From: Streptomyces sp. NBC_00358
GTDB lineage: Bacteria > Actinomycetota > Actinomycetes > Streptomycetales > Streptomycetaceae
DNA: 64,000 bases
Assembly: GCF_036099295.1 (NCBI RefSeq)
Contig: NZ_CP107976.1
Location: forward strand, 6,944,001-7,008,000
Reading direction: 5' to 3'
In this document: positions 23,841-32,634 of the stretch, piece by piece
How the letters are laid out: each line of letters opens with the position of its first letter
How positions within the stretch are numbered: position 1 is the first letter of the stretch
Translations under genes and position numbers: made by a program
Notes under the pieces: generated by a model
What the model was told of the DNA's origin: nothing
What the model saw: only the letters and a program-made list of their open reading frames with translations
Database searches by the model: none

Positions 23841-24820
23841 CGGCAGCGGTGAAGGATGAGATTTCCCGGCTCCCCGTCACCCGGACGTGCTGCAGGAAGG
23901 CGGAGGTTTCCGCCATTCTGCGGTTCGCGGGCGGCCTTCACCTGGTGAGCGGCCGGATCGTGATCGAGGCGGAGCTGGACACCGCCATGGCGGCGCGCCG
24001 CCTGAAGCGGGACATTCTGGAGATCTTCGGCCACAGTTCCGAACTGATCGTGATGGCGCCCGGCGGGCTGCGGCGCGGTTCGCGCTACGTCGTGCGCGTC
24101 GTCGCGGGCGGTGACCAGCTGGCCCGCCAGACCGGGCTCGTGGACGGGCGGGGCCGCCCGATCCGCGGGCTGCCGCCGCAGGTGGTCTCGGGGGCCACCT
24201 GCGACGCCGAGGCGGCCTGGCGCGGGGCCTTCCTGGCCCACGGCTCGCTCACCGAGCCCGGCCGCTCCTCGTCCCTGGAGGTGACCTGCCCGGGGCCGGA
24301 GGCCGCGCTCGCGCTGGTCGGCGCCGCCCGCCGGCTGTCGATCGCGGCGAAGGCCCGTGAGGTGCGGGGCGTGGACCGCGTGGTCGTCCGCGACGGGGAC
24401 GCCATCGGCGCGCTGCTGACCCGCCTCGGCGCGCACGAGTCGGTGCTGGCCTGGGAGGAGCGGCGGATGCGCCGCGAGGTCCGCGCCACGGCGAACCGGC
24501 TCGCCAACTTCGACGACGCCAACCTGCGCCGCTCGGCGCGTGCCGCCGTCGCCGCCGGGGCCCGGGTCCAGCGCGCGCTGGAGATCCTCGCGGACGAGGT
24601 GCCGGAGCATCTCGCCGCCGCCGGACGGCTGCGCATGGAGCACAAGCAGGCCTCCCTGGAGGAGCTGGGCGCGCTCGCCGACCCGCCGCTGACCAAGGAC
24701 GCCGTCGCGGGCCGTATCCGCAGGCTGCTGGCGATGGCCGACAAGCGGGCGCAGGACCTCGGGATCCCCGGGACGGAGTCGAGTCTGTCCGAGGAGATGG
24801 CGGACAACCTCGCGGGCTGA
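23831..24820 (+). CDS. whiA: Sporulation transcription factor WhiA
   Basis: WhiA acts with WhiB to switch Streptomyces aerial hyphae to sporulation septation. The 329-residue product, the usual length, has an N-terminal LAGLIDADG-derived domain (KAEVSAILRFAGGLH, and AWRGAFLAHGSLTEP in the second half) that lost nuclease residues, and a C-terminal helix-turn-helix (LRMEHKQASLEELGALADPP, then AVAGRIRRLL, about 265-305). ATG 23831 lies inside the end of yvcK, after GGAAGGAT. In known Streptomyces whiA has its own developmental promoter, likely within yvcK; I could not identify it here. Confidence 0.97.
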   Translation: MAMTAAVKDEISRLPVTRTCCRKAEVSAILRFAGGLHLVSGRIVIEAELDTAMAARRLKRDILEIFGHSSELIVMAPGGLRRGSRYVVRVVAGGDQLARQTGLVDGRGRPIRGLPPQVVSGATCDAEAAWRGAFLAHGSLTEPGRSSSLEVTCPGPEAALALVGAARRLSIAAKAREVRGVDRVVVRDGDAIGALLTRLGAHESVLAWEERRMRREVRATANRLANFDDANLRRSARAAVAAGARVQRALEILADEVPEHLAAAGRLRMEHKQASLEELGALADPPLTKDAVAGRIRRLLAMADKRAQDLGIPGTESSLSEEMADNLAG

Positions 24821-25010
24821 CCCGGACCCGCGGGGCGACGTGAAAGACGTACGGGATTATCTGACAGAAGCTCAATATGCCGGTGTCGACGCCCACTTGG
24901 GAGGTCGGCACCGGCGTTGATCGTCCGGCGAGGCGCCCTTGACTTGACCTTGAAGTGTCATGAGCCTGGCATCTGTTCGCTGCTGTGGCGGACCAGCGCA
25001 AGGGGGACTC

Positions 25011-27968
25011 ATGAGACGAAGAGCGAGCGCGATCCTCGCTACCGGCGCGCTCCTGCTGGGCGGTGCGGCCGTGGCGCCGATCGCCCAGGCGCAGAACGGC
25101 GGTTCACCCGGGCCCGACGCGAACGCCGTGAAGGTGTTCCGCGCCGAGATCACGAAGCAGCAGGTACCCCTGCTGCTCGCGGCCGGCCAGGACGGTCACG
25201 AGCTCGGCGACACGACCTGGAAGAACGGCAGGAGCACGGTCGAGGTCTACGTCACCGACCAGCAGGCCAGGAAGCTGGAGAAGCAGGGCGTCGAGCTCAC
25301 CGAGCACACGCTCTCCGCCAAGGCCGAGAACCGGGTCGAGGGCGCCGCCCAGGGGGTGTTCCGCCCGTACAGCGGAAAGGGCAACCTAGAGGAGGAGATC
25401 ATCAGGACGGGTCAGGCCAACCCCGGCCTGACCAAGGTCGTCTCCATCGGCAAGACCGTGAACGGCCAGGACATCCTCGCGCTCAAACTGACCAAGGGTG
25501 CGAGGACGACCAAGGACGGCGCCAAGCCGTCGGTGCTGTACATGTCCAACCAGCACGCGCGCGAGTGGATCACGCCCGAGATGACGCGGCGGCTGATGCA
25601 CTACTACCTGGACAACTACGCCACGAACAAGCGCATCAAGAAGATCGTCGACTCCACCGAGCTGTGGTTCGTCCTGTCGGCCAACCCCGACGGCTACGAC
25701 TACACGTTCAAGGACGCCGACGCCCGCCAGTGGCGCAAGAACATGCGGGACGTGAACGGCGACGGCGTCATCTCCACCGGTGACGGCGTCGACCTCAACC
25801 GCAACTTCGCCTACAAGTGGGGCTACGACGACGAGGGTTCGTCGCCCAACCCCACGAGTGAGACCTACCGCGGGGCCGCCCCCGGCTCCGAGCCCGAGAC
25901 CAGGGCGCTCGACAGCTTCGAGAAGCGCGTCGGCTTCAAGTACGGCATCAACTACCACTCCGCCGCCGAACTGCTGCTGTACGGAGTGGGCTGGCAGGTG
26001 GCGACGCCCACCCCGGACGACGTGCTCTACAAGGCCCTCGCCGGCACCCCGGAGAACCCGGCGATCCCGGGCTATCACTCCCAGGTGTCCTCGGAGCTGT
26101 ACACCACCAACGGCGAGGCGGACGGCCACGCCGGCAACGTCAACGGCATGGCGATGTTCACCCCTGAGATGTCGACCTGTCAGACGGCGTCCGACCTCGA
26201 CCCGAACGACTCCTGGAACGCGGCCGACTGCGCCTCGGTGTTCACCTTCCCGGACGACGAGAAGCTGATCGAGCAGGAGTTCGAGAAGAACGTCCCGTTC
26301 GCGCTCTCCGTCGCCGAGACCGCGGCCCACCCCGACCAGCCGTCCTCCTCGGTCGGCATCGCCGCCCCCGACTTCACCCCGGCCCCCTTCACGACCTCGT
26401 ACTCCCGGGGCGCCGACCAGGAAGTCTCCGTCGTCGTCCGCAAGTCCGTGCGCGACAAGGAGCTCAAGTACCGCGTCAACGGCGGCCGTACGCACGACAG
26501 GGCGCTCAGGCCCTGGCGGGGCGGCGAGACCTACGGCGGCTCGGACAACCTCTACTTCGACGAGTACCGCGCCAAGGTCAAGGACGGCGACCCGGGCGAC
26601 AAGGTCGAGGTCTGGTTCACCGGCGAGACCAGGAGCGGAAAGCGCACCTCCAGCACGCACTTCACGTACACCGTGGCCCAGCGGCCGCGGGCCGACGTGC
26701 TCGTGGTCGCCGAGGAGGGCGCGGCCGCCACACAGGCCCAGACCTACGTCGACGCGCTGAAGGCCAACGGCAGGAAGGCCCTCGTCTGGGACGTCGCCAC
26801 CCAGGGCGCGCCCGACGCGCTCGGCGTCCTCGATCACTTCGGGACCGTCGTCCACTACACCGGTGCCCTGCGGCCCGGCAACGCCACCCAGCTCCAGCTC
26901 CGGGCCTTCCTCAATGAGGGCGGCAAGCTGGTCGAGGCGGGCGAGCTGGCCGGCGGCAGCGTCGACCTCGGCGGCGGCACCCTCTCGAACGACTTCAGCC
27001 AGTACTACCTGGGCGCCTACTCCCGTACGTCCACTCCCGGCGCGACCGGCTTCACCGGCTCGGGGAAGCTCGGCGGCGCCACGGGAGCCATCGGTGACGC
27101 GCCCGGCAACCCGCTGAACGCGGCGGGCACCTACGGCGTCACCTCGGACTCGCTCGCCGCCGCCCAGTACCCCCAGTTCGCCTCCGGCGCGGGAGCGGGC
27201 CAGTTCAGCGGGACCGCCAACCCGTACGGGCCGTACGCGGGCTCCTACATGGCCGCCGCCGTCCACACCGACGACTCCTACAAGCGCCTCACCCGCACCA
27301 TCGACCTCACCGGTGTCGGCGCCGCCGACAAGCCGACGCTCCGTTCCCAGCTGCTCTGGGACACCGAGCCCGGGTACGACCACGCGATCGTCGAGGTCCA
27401 CACGACCGGGGCCGACGACTGGACCACGCTTCCCGAACTGGGCGGTGCCACCTCGGCCACCGTCCCGACCGAGTGCGAGGCCGGCTTCCTCGCCCAGGAA
27501 CACCCGTGGATCAAGCACTACCTGACCGTGAGCGCGTCCGGCTGCACGGCCACCGGCACCAGCGGCGCGTGGAACAGCTTCACCGGCGCCTCCAGCGGCT
27601 GGCAGCCGGTCGCCTTCGACCTGAGCGCGTACGCCGGCAAGTCGATCGAGGTCTCCTTCAGTTACATCACCGACCCGAGCACGGGCGGTCACGGCCTCCT
27701 CGTCGACAACGCCTCCCTCGTGGTCGGCGGCACCGCCACCGAGACGGAGGGCTTCGAGTCCTCCCTCGGTCCCTGGAGCGTCGCCGGACCGCCCGCGGGC
27801 AGCCCGGCCGTCCTGAAGGACTGGGCGCGCACCGGGGAACTGTTCAAGACATATGGAGCGGTCACCACGGACGACTCCGTACTGCTCGGCTTCGGCCTGG
27901 AACACGTCGTCTCGGCCGCCGACCGCGCGGCCCTGATCGGTAAGGCGCTCTCGGCACTGAAGAGCTGA
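25011..27968 (+). CDS. Secreted M14 zinc carboxypeptidase with immune inhibitor A-like C-terminus
   Basis: The 985-residue exoprotein begins with a signal peptide (MRRRASAILATGALLLGGAA, cleavage near AQA-QNG) after AGGGGGAC. A propeptide-like part (residues about 30-115) is followed by the M14 domain: zinc motif NQHAREW (about 180), NPDGYDYTF, DLNRNFAYKWG, third ligand YHSAAELLLYG (about 314) and catalytic Glu in FTPEMSTC (about 384). The C-terminal 600 residues are beta-rich; PGYDHAIVEVHTTGADDW and the GLLVDNASLVV region resemble the immune inhibitor A/MAM-like modules seen with secreted peptidases. It probably trims extracellular peptides. A TTGACTTGACC stretch upstream may hold the promoter. 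Confidence 0.9.
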   Translation: MRRRASAILATGALLLGGAAVAPIAQAQNGGSPGPDANAVKVFRAEITKQQVPLLLAAGQDGHELGDTTWKNGRSTVEVYVTDQQARKLEKQGVELTEHTLSAKAENRVEGAAQGVFRPYSGKGNLEEEIIRTGQANPGLTKVVSIGKTVNGQDILALKLTKGARTTKDGAKPSVLYMSNQHAREWITPEMTRRLMHYYLDNYATNKRIKKIVDSTELWFVLSANPDGYDYTFKDADARQWRKNMRDVNGDGVISTGDGVDLNRNFAYKWGYDDEGSSPNPTSETYRGAAPGSEPETRALDSFEKRVGFKYGINYHSAAELLLYGVGWQVATPTPDDVLYKALAGTPENPAIPGYHSQVSSELYTTNGEADGHAGNVNGMAMFTPEMSTCQTASDLDPNDSWNAADCASVFTFPDDEKLIEQEFEKNVPFALSVAETAAHPDQPSSSVGIAAPDFTPAPFTTSYSRGADQEVSVVVRKSVRDKELKYRVNGGRTHDRALRPWRGGETYGGSDNLYFDEYRAKVKDGDPGDKVEVWFTGETRSGKRTSSTHFTYTVAQRPRADVLVVAEEGAAATQAQTYVDALKANGRKALVWDVATQGAPDALGVLDHFGTVVHYTGALRPGNATQLQLRAFLNEGGKLVEAGELAGGSVDLGGGTLSNDFSQYYLGAYSRTSTPGATGFTGSGKLGGATGAIGDAPGNPLNAAGTYGVTSDSLAAAQYPQFASGAGAGQFSGTANPYGPYAGSYMAAAVHTDDSYKRLTRTIDLTGVGAADKPTLRSQLLWDTEPGYDHAIVEVHTTGADDWTTLPELGGATSATVPTECEAGFLAQEHPWIKHYLTVSASGCTATGTSGAWNSFTGASSGWQPVAFDLSAYAGKSIEVSFSYITDPSTGGHGLLVDNASLVVGGTATETEGFESSLGPWSVAGPPAGSPAVLKDWARTGELFKTYGAVTTDDSVLLGFGLEHVVSAADRAALIGKALSALKS

Positions 27969-27996
27969 CTGAGCGTGACAATCGCATGAACAGCAC

Positions 27997-28034
27997 GGGC
28001 GGTCCGTACCCCTACTGACGGGTACGGACCGCCC
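27997..28034. terminator. Strong terminator after the M14 peptidase gene
   Basis: GGGCGGTCCGTACCC (27997-28011) and its exact reverse complement (28020-28034) form a 15-bp stem with an 8-nt loop. It separates the peptidase transcript from gap. Confidence 0.85.
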
Positions 28035-28117
28035 TGCCGTGTATGGCCCTACTCGATGTCACTCCGGGGGCCTCAGGGAGGTAGGGTCGTAGGCGGTCGG
28101 GGACATCCCATACAACT

Positions 28118-28137
28118 CGCCGACATCTGAGTCGGCG
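28118..28137 (+). promoter_or_regulatory. Hairpin in the gap 5' leader
   Basis: CGCCGAC (28118-28124), a 6-nt loop and GTCGGCG (28131-28137) form a perfect 7-bp stem ending about 11 nt before the GAGGAG ribosome binding site of gap. It may stabilise the mRNA or affect translation. Confidence 0.45.
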
Positions 28138-28159
28138 TACCTAACGAGGAGATCGGTTC

Positions 28160-29170
28160 GTGACGATCCGCGTAGGCATCAACGGCTTTGGCCGCATCGG
28201 TCGTAACTACTTCCGCGCGCTGCTGGAGCAGGGTGCTGACATCGAGATCGTGGCTGTCAACGACCTGGGTGACACCGCGACCACCGCCCACCTGCTCAAG
28301 TACGACACCATCCTGGGCCGCCTCAAGGCCGAGGTGTCGCACACCGCCGACACGATCACCGTCGACGGGCACACGATCAAGGTCCTGTCCGAGCGCAACC
28401 CCGCGGACATCCCGTGGGGCGAGCTGGGCGTCGACATCGTCATCGAGTCGACCGGCATCTTCACGAAGAAGGCCGACGCCGAGAAGCACATCGCCGGCGG
28501 CGCCAAGAAGGTCCTCATCTCGGCTCCGGCCAAGGACGAGGACATCACCATCGTGATGGGCGTCAACCAGGACCAGTACGACCCGGCGAACCACAACATC
28601 ATCTCCAACGCCTCCTGCACCACCAACTGTGTGGCGCCGATGGCCAAGGTTCTCGACGAGAACTTCGGCATCGTCAAGGGCCTGATGACGACGGTTCACG
28701 CGTACACGAACGATCAGCGGATCCTGGACTTCCCGCACTCGGACCTGCGCCGCGCCCGCGCCGCCGCCGAGAACATCATCCCGACCACGACCGGTGCCGC
28801 CAAGGCCACCGCCCTGGTCCTCCCGCAGCTCAAGGGCAAGCTGGACGGCATCGCCATGCGCGTCCCGGTCCCGACCGGTTCGGCCACCGACCTGGTCGTG
28901 ACGCTGCAGCGCGAGGTCACCAAGGACGAGGTCAACGCCGCGTTCAAGAAGGCCTCCGAGGACGGCGACCTCAAGGGCTTCCTGACCTACACCGAGGACC
29001 AGATCGTGTCCTCGGACATCGTCGGCGACCCGGCCTCCTGCACCTTCGACTCCTCCCTGACCATGGTCCAGGAGGGCAACACGGTGAAGATCCTCGGCTG
29101 GTACGACAACGAGTGGGGTTACTCCAACCGCCTCGTCGACCTCACGGTCTTCGTCGGCGGCCAGCTCTAA
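28160..29170 (+). CDS. gap: Glyceraldehyde-3-phosphate dehydrogenase, type I
   Basis: GapA oxidises glyceraldehyde-3-phosphate to 1,3-bisphosphoglycerate with NAD+ in glycolysis. The 336-residue product has the Rossmann start VGINGFGRIGRNYFRALL, the catalytic motif ASCTTNCVAPMAKV (Cys about 155), HAYTNDQRILDFPHSDLRRARAA and the closing WYDNEWGYSNRLVDL. The start is GTG 28160 after AACGAGGAG. It is flanked by its own strong terminators, so gap can be expressed alone, separately from pgk-tpiA just downstream. Confidence 0.98.
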   Translation: MTIRVGINGFGRIGRNYFRALLEQGADIEIVAVNDLGDTATTAHLLKYDTILGRLKAEVSHTADTITVDGHTIKVLSERNPADIPWGELGVDIVIESTGIFTKKADAEKHIAGGAKKVLISAPAKDEDITIVMGVNQDQYDPANHNIISNASCTTNCVAPMAKVLDENFGIVKGLMTTVHAYTNDQRILDFPHSDLRRARAAAENIIPTTTGAAKATALVLPQLKGKLDGIAMRVPVPTGSATDLVVTLQREVTKDEVNAAFKKASEDGDLKGFLTYTEDQIVSSDIVGDPASCTFDSSLTMVQEGNTVKILGWYDNEWGYSNRLVDLTVFVGGQL

Positions 29171-29200
29171 CTCCCGGAGCAGGCACCTCGATGTGAGCCA

Positions 29201-29236
29201 GGGCTCGGGCAGCGCGACGCCGCGCTGCCCGAGCCC
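29201..29236 (+). terminator. Strong terminator between gap and pgk
   Basis: GGGCTCGGGCAGCGCG (29201-29216) and its exact reverse complement (29221-29236) form a 16-bp stem with a 4-nt loop, followed by TGTGCT. Confidence 0.85.
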
Positions 29237-29298
29237 TGTGCTACGTAGTGATCGATCAGCCCTCTCGGATCTGAAGAGCCTTCCCTAGGAGTCCCTTT

Positions 29299-30510
29299 AT
29301 GAAGACGATCGACGAGCTTCTCGCCGAAGGCGTGGCCGGCAAGCGGGTCTTCGTCCGCGCCGACCTCAACGTGCCGCTCGCCAACGGCCTCATCACCGAC
29401 GACGGCCGCATCCGCGCCGTCCTGCCCACCGTCAAGGCCCTGGCCGAGGCGGGCGCCAAGGTGATCGTCGCTTCGCACCTGGGCCGCCCCAAGGGCGCCC
29501 CGGACCCGGCCTTCTCCCTCCTGCAGCCCGCCGAGCGGCTCGGTGAACTGCTCGGCGCGCCGGTCGCGTTCGCGCAGGACACGGTCGGCCCCGCCGCCCA
29601 CGACGCGGTCGACGGCCTGGAGCCCGGCCAGGTCGCGGTCATCGAGAACCTCCGCTTCAACGCCGGTGAGACGTCCAAGGACGACACCGAGCGCGGCGAG
29701 TTCGCCGACCGGCTGGCCGCCCTCGCCGACGTCTATGTGGGCGACGGCTTCGGTGCCGTGCACCGCAAGCACGCCTCCGTGTACGACCTCCCGGCCCGTC
29801 TGCCGCACTACGCCGGCTACCTCATCGCCACCGAGGTCGGCGTCCTGAAGAAGCTCACCGAGGACGTCAAGCGGCCCTACGTCGTCGCGCTCGGCGGCTC
29901 CAAGGTCTCCGACAAGCTCGCCGTCATCGACCAGCTGCTCGGCAAGGCCGACCGCATCCTGATCGGCGGCGGCATGGCCTTCACCTTCCTCAAGGCCAAG
30001 GGCTACGAGGTCGGCTCCTCGCTGCTGCAGGAGGACCAGATCCCGGCCGTCACCGAGTACATGGAGCGCGCCGAGAAGCTGGGCGTCGAGCTGGTGCTCC
30101 CGGTCGACGTCGTGGTCTCCCCCGGATTCCCGGACCTGAAGGCCAAGGCGCCCACCGAGCACTCCGCCGTCGACGCCGACAAGATGCCCGAGGGCCAGCT
30201 CGGCCTGGACATCGGCCCGAAGACCGGTGCCCTGTACGCGACCAAGCTCGCCGACGCCGAGACCGTGTTCTGGAACGGTCCCATGGGCGTCTTCGAGCAC
30301 CCCGACTACGCCGAGGGCACCAAGGCGGTCGCCCAGGCCCTGGTCGAGTCCGAGGGCTTCACCGTCGTCGGCGGTGGTGACTCCGCCGCCGCGGTGCGCA
30401 CCCTCGGTTTCGACGAGACCGCATTCGGCCACATCTCGACCGGTGGCGGCGCCTCCCTCGAATACCTCGAGGGCAAGACGCTCCCCGGCCTCGCCGCACT
30501 GGAGGACTGA
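29299..30510 (+). CDS. pgk: Phosphoglycerate kinase
   Basis: Pgk transfers the acyl-phosphate of 1,3-bisphosphoglycerate to ADP. The 403-residue product shows the substrate-binding VFVRADLNVPL and HLGRPKG, the hinge region KRPYVVALGGSKVSDKL and the C-terminal nucleotide loop GGGDSAAAV followed by HISTGGGASLEYLEGK. ATG 29299 follows AGGAG. tpiA begins 5 bp after the stop, so the two are co-transcribed with secG probably downstream of them. Confidence 0.98.
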   Translation: MKTIDELLAEGVAGKRVFVRADLNVPLANGLITDDGRIRAVLPTVKALAEAGAKVIVASHLGRPKGAPDPAFSLLQPAERLGELLGAPVAFAQDTVGPAAHDAVDGLEPGQVAVIENLRFNAGETSKDDTERGEFADRLAALADVYVGDGFGAVHRKHASVYDLPARLPHYAGYLIATEVGVLKKLTEDVKRPYVVALGGSKVSDKLAVIDQLLGKADRILIGGGMAFTFLKAKGYEVGSSLLQEDQIPAVTEYMERAEKLGVELVLPVDVVVSPGFPDLKAKAPTEHSAVDADKMPEGQLGLDIGPKTGALYATKLADAETVFWNGPMGVFEHPDYAEGTKAVAQALVESEGFTVVGGGDSAAAVRTLGFDETAFGHISTGGGASLEYLEGKTLPGLAALED

Positions 30511-30515
30511 CCTAC

Positions 30516-31292
30516 ATGAGCACGCGCACGCCGCTGATGGCGGGCAACTGGAAGATGAACCTCAACCACCTCGAGGCCATCGCCCATGTCCAGAAACTCG
30601 CCTTCGCCCTGGCGGACAAGGATTACGAGGCCTGTGAGGTCGCAGTCCTGCCGCCCTTCACCGACCTGCGCTCCGTGCAGACCCTGGTCGACGGCGACAA
30701 GCTCAAGATCAAGTACGGCGCCCAGGACCTCTCGGCGCAGGACTCCGGTGCCTACACCGGTGAGATCTCCGGCTCGATGCTGGCCAAGCTGAAGTGCACG
30801 TACGTGGCCATCGGCCACTCCGAGCGCCGCCAGTACCACAACGAGACCGACGAGATCGTGAACGCCAAGGTCAAGGCCGCCTACAAGCACGGTCTGACCC
30901 CGATCCTGTGCGTGGGCGAGGAGCTGGACGTCCGCGAGGCGGGCAACCACGTCGCGCACACGCTCGCGCAGGTCGAGGGCGGTCTGAAGGACCTCCCGGC
31001 CGAGCAGGCCGAGTCCGTCGTGATCGCGTACGAGCCCGTCTGGGCCATCGGCACCGGCAAGGTCTGCGGCGCCGACGACGCCCAGGAGGTCTGCGCCGCG
31101 ATCCGCGCCAAGCTCGCCGAGCTGTACTCCCAGGAACTGGCCGACCAGGTCCGTATCCAGTACGGCGGCTCGGTGAAGTCCGGAAACGTCGCCGAGATCA
31201 TGGCGAAGCCCGATATCGACGGCGCTCTGGTCGGTGGCGCGTCGCTCGACGCCGACGAGTTCGTCAAGATCGTCCGGTTCCGCGACCAGTAA
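30516..31292 (+). CDS. tpiA: Triosephosphate isomerase
   Basis: TpiA interconverts dihydroxyacetone phosphate and glyceraldehyde-3-phosphate. The 258-residue TIM barrel has AGNWKMN (Lys13 region), AIGHSERRQYHNE with the electrophilic His, the catalytic Glu in VIAYEPVWAIGTGK with the loop 6 that closes over substrate, and YGGSVKSGN and GGASL as phosphate binders. It starts 5 bp after pgk. No unusual feature. Confidence 0.98.
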   Translation: MSTRTPLMAGNWKMNLNHLEAIAHVQKLAFALADKDYEACEVAVLPPFTDLRSVQTLVDGDKLKIKYGAQDLSAQDSGAYTGEISGSMLAKLKCTYVAIGHSERRQYHNETDEIVNAKVKAAYKHGLTPILCVGEELDVREAGNHVAHTLAQVEGGLKDLPAEQAESVVIAYEPVWAIGTGKVCGADDAQEVCAAIRAKLAELYSQELADQVRIQYGGSVKSGNVAEIMAKPDIDGALVGGASLDADEFVKIVRFRDQ

Positions 31293-31325
31293 GTATGCGG
31301 TAGCGGCGATTCGTCGTACCCTTGC

Positions 31326-31355
31326 GGGGGTCTGGTGCCGTTGCGCCGGGCCCCC
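31326..31355 (+). terminator. Hairpin between tpiA and secG
   Basis: GGGGGTCTGG (31326-31335) pairs with CCGGGCCCCC (31346-31355) with two wobble pairs and a 10-nt loop. With no U-tract, it may only attenuate read-through into secG. Confidence 0.5.
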
Positions 31356-31390
31356 GTCGTCCATCCAGTTCCGAGGAAGTTGGTCCAGCC

Positions 31391-31627
31391 GTGGTTTTGG
31401 GGTTCTCGATCGCCCTGATCGTCTTCAGCCTGCTGCTGATGCTGCTGGTGCTGATGCACAAGGGAAAGGGCGGCGGCCTGTCCGACATGTTCGGTGGCGG
31501 CATGCAGTCGTCCGTCGGCGGCTCCTCGGTCGCCGAGCGCAACCTCGACCGCATCACCCTGATGATCGGTCTGCTCTGGTTCGCCTGCATCGTCGTGCTC
31601 GGTGTCTTGATGAAGATCAACAACTGA
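31391..31627 (+). CDS. secG: Preprotein translocase subunit SecG
   Basis: SecG is the small third subunit of the SecYEG channel. The 78-residue product has two membrane helices (FSIALIVFSLLLMLLVLM, and LMIGLLWFACIVVLGVLM) joined by the conserved GKGGGLSDMFGGG loop. Start GTG 31391 gives the normal length; the longer frame upstream covers the hairpin and is not conserved. GAGGAAG is 11 nt upstream. Position after tpiA is the usual actinobacterial arrangement. Confidence 0.95.
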   Translation: MVLGFSIALIVFSLLLMLLVLMHKGKGGGLSDMFGGGMQSSVGGSSVAERNLDRITLMIGLLWFACIVVLGVLMKINN

Positions 31628-31768
31628 TCACCGGCCGACATCGGTACGGCAGCACAACTGCACATTACGCAAGCACATTCCGCACGTAAGGCCCCATGTC
31701 CGGTACGCGCCTCCAAGCGCCGCCTATCATGGGGCTTGCGTCTAGGGGTGGGGATGTAACTCCAATCA

Positions 31769-31797
31769 CTGGACGCGCGTTGGGCCTTACGTAGACT
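31769..31797 (+). promoter_or_regulatory. Candidate promoter of the rbpA-family gene
   Basis: CTGGAC (31769-31774), a 17-nt spacer and TAGACT (31792-31797) fit a vegetative (HrdB-type) promoter. It lies 67 bp before the GTG start. Confidence 0.5.
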
Positions 31798-31864
31798 GAG
31801 GCGGCTCGCAGCGAAGCGTCACGCCGACTCGCTTCGCGGCACCATCACGCAGGGAGTTACGACC

Positions 31865-32200
31865 GTGGCAAGTGGCAACGCGATCCGAGGAAGCCGGGTC
31901 GGGGCGGGGCCGATGGGCGAGGCCGAGCGCGGCGAGTCCGCGCCGCGGCTGCGCATCTCCTTCTGGTGCTCCAACGGGCACGAGACGCAGCCCAGCTTCG
32001 CCAGCGACGCGCAGGTCCCCGACACCTGGGACTGTCCGCGCTGCGGCTTCCCCGCCGGACAGGACCGGGACAACCCGCCGGACCCGCCGCGTACCGAGCC
32101 CTACAAGACGCACCTCGCGTACGTACGGGAGCGGCGCAGCGACGCGGACGGCGAGGCGATCCTCGCCGAGGCGCTCGCCAAACTGCGGGGCGAGATCTAG
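31865..32200 (+). CDS. rbpA: RNA polymerase-binding protein, RbpA family
   Basis: RbpA binds the primary sigma factor and RNA polymerase and stabilises the open complex in actinobacteria. The 111-residue product has the tail/core with ligand-like residues CSNGH and CPRC (Cys/His then Cys-x2-Cys, a zinc site in the Streptomyces protein), and the C-terminal sigma-interaction region RTEPYKTHLAYVRERRSDADG followed by an EAILAEALAKLR helix. Streptomyces has more than one RbpA-like protein; this sequence (IRGSRVGAGPMGEAERG) differs from the best-studied one, so it could be the paralogue. Start GTG 31865 follows AGGGAG. Confidence 0.82.
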   Translation: MASGNAIRGSRVGAGPMGEAERGESAPRLRISFWCSNGHETQPSFASDAQVPDTWDCPRCGFPAGQDRDNPPDPPRTEPYKTHLAYVRERRSDADGEAILAEALAKLRGEI

Positions 32201-32634
32201 GAGTTGAGAGCCGGCCGGGCACCCACAGGTGTCTGGCCGGAGCCGTTTCGGACGACCTCGCGACGGAGCAGTGCTCCGCCGCCGGGCCGTGCCGCCGGTA
32301 TGTCCTGAGGGCGACCCGGTCACGCGGATGCAGCAGCGCGCCCCGGAATTCACGGGAACGCACCGGCCCGGCACCGCGCACGGTCCCCGGCTCTTCGCCG
32401 GACGCCCGGTGTGGGCGCGGCGCCCCGCCCGCCGAACGGACCGGCCCCGTTCGCGCCCGTACCTCTCACCCTCGCCGTCATCGCGCTGATACCCGGGGTC
32501 AAGCGGGACGTATCTGTTGTTGAGCCGGAGGACGCACCACGACAGCTCGCGTCCAGCCCTGATCAATTAGGTTGGGACCGGCAGCGGGGCAAGGTACGCA
32601 GCAGCACAGGCAGGAAAGAAGGCGGAAGTCCGAG
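32201..32634 (+). other. Intergenic region rbpA-pgi with a hairpin
   Basis: This 434-bp gap has no credible gene. A stem at 32211-32240 (CCGGCC-N-GGCACC against GGTGTC-N-GGCCGG, one wobble) is the likely rbpA terminator. TAGGTT at 32568-32573 could be a -10 for pgi, without a clear -35. The rest shows nothing I can interpret. Confidence 0.5.

Noticed and set aside
25386..27905. An 839-codon minus-strand frame opposite the M14 peptidase
   Set aside because: Composition is that of an antisense frame, there is no family motif, and the plus strand carries a complete secreted peptidase.
31385..32200. A sigma-R (oxidative stress) promoter before the rbpA-family gene
   Set aside because: I looked for GGAAT-N18-GTT because one Streptomyces rbpA is known to use it, but no match was found in the gap.
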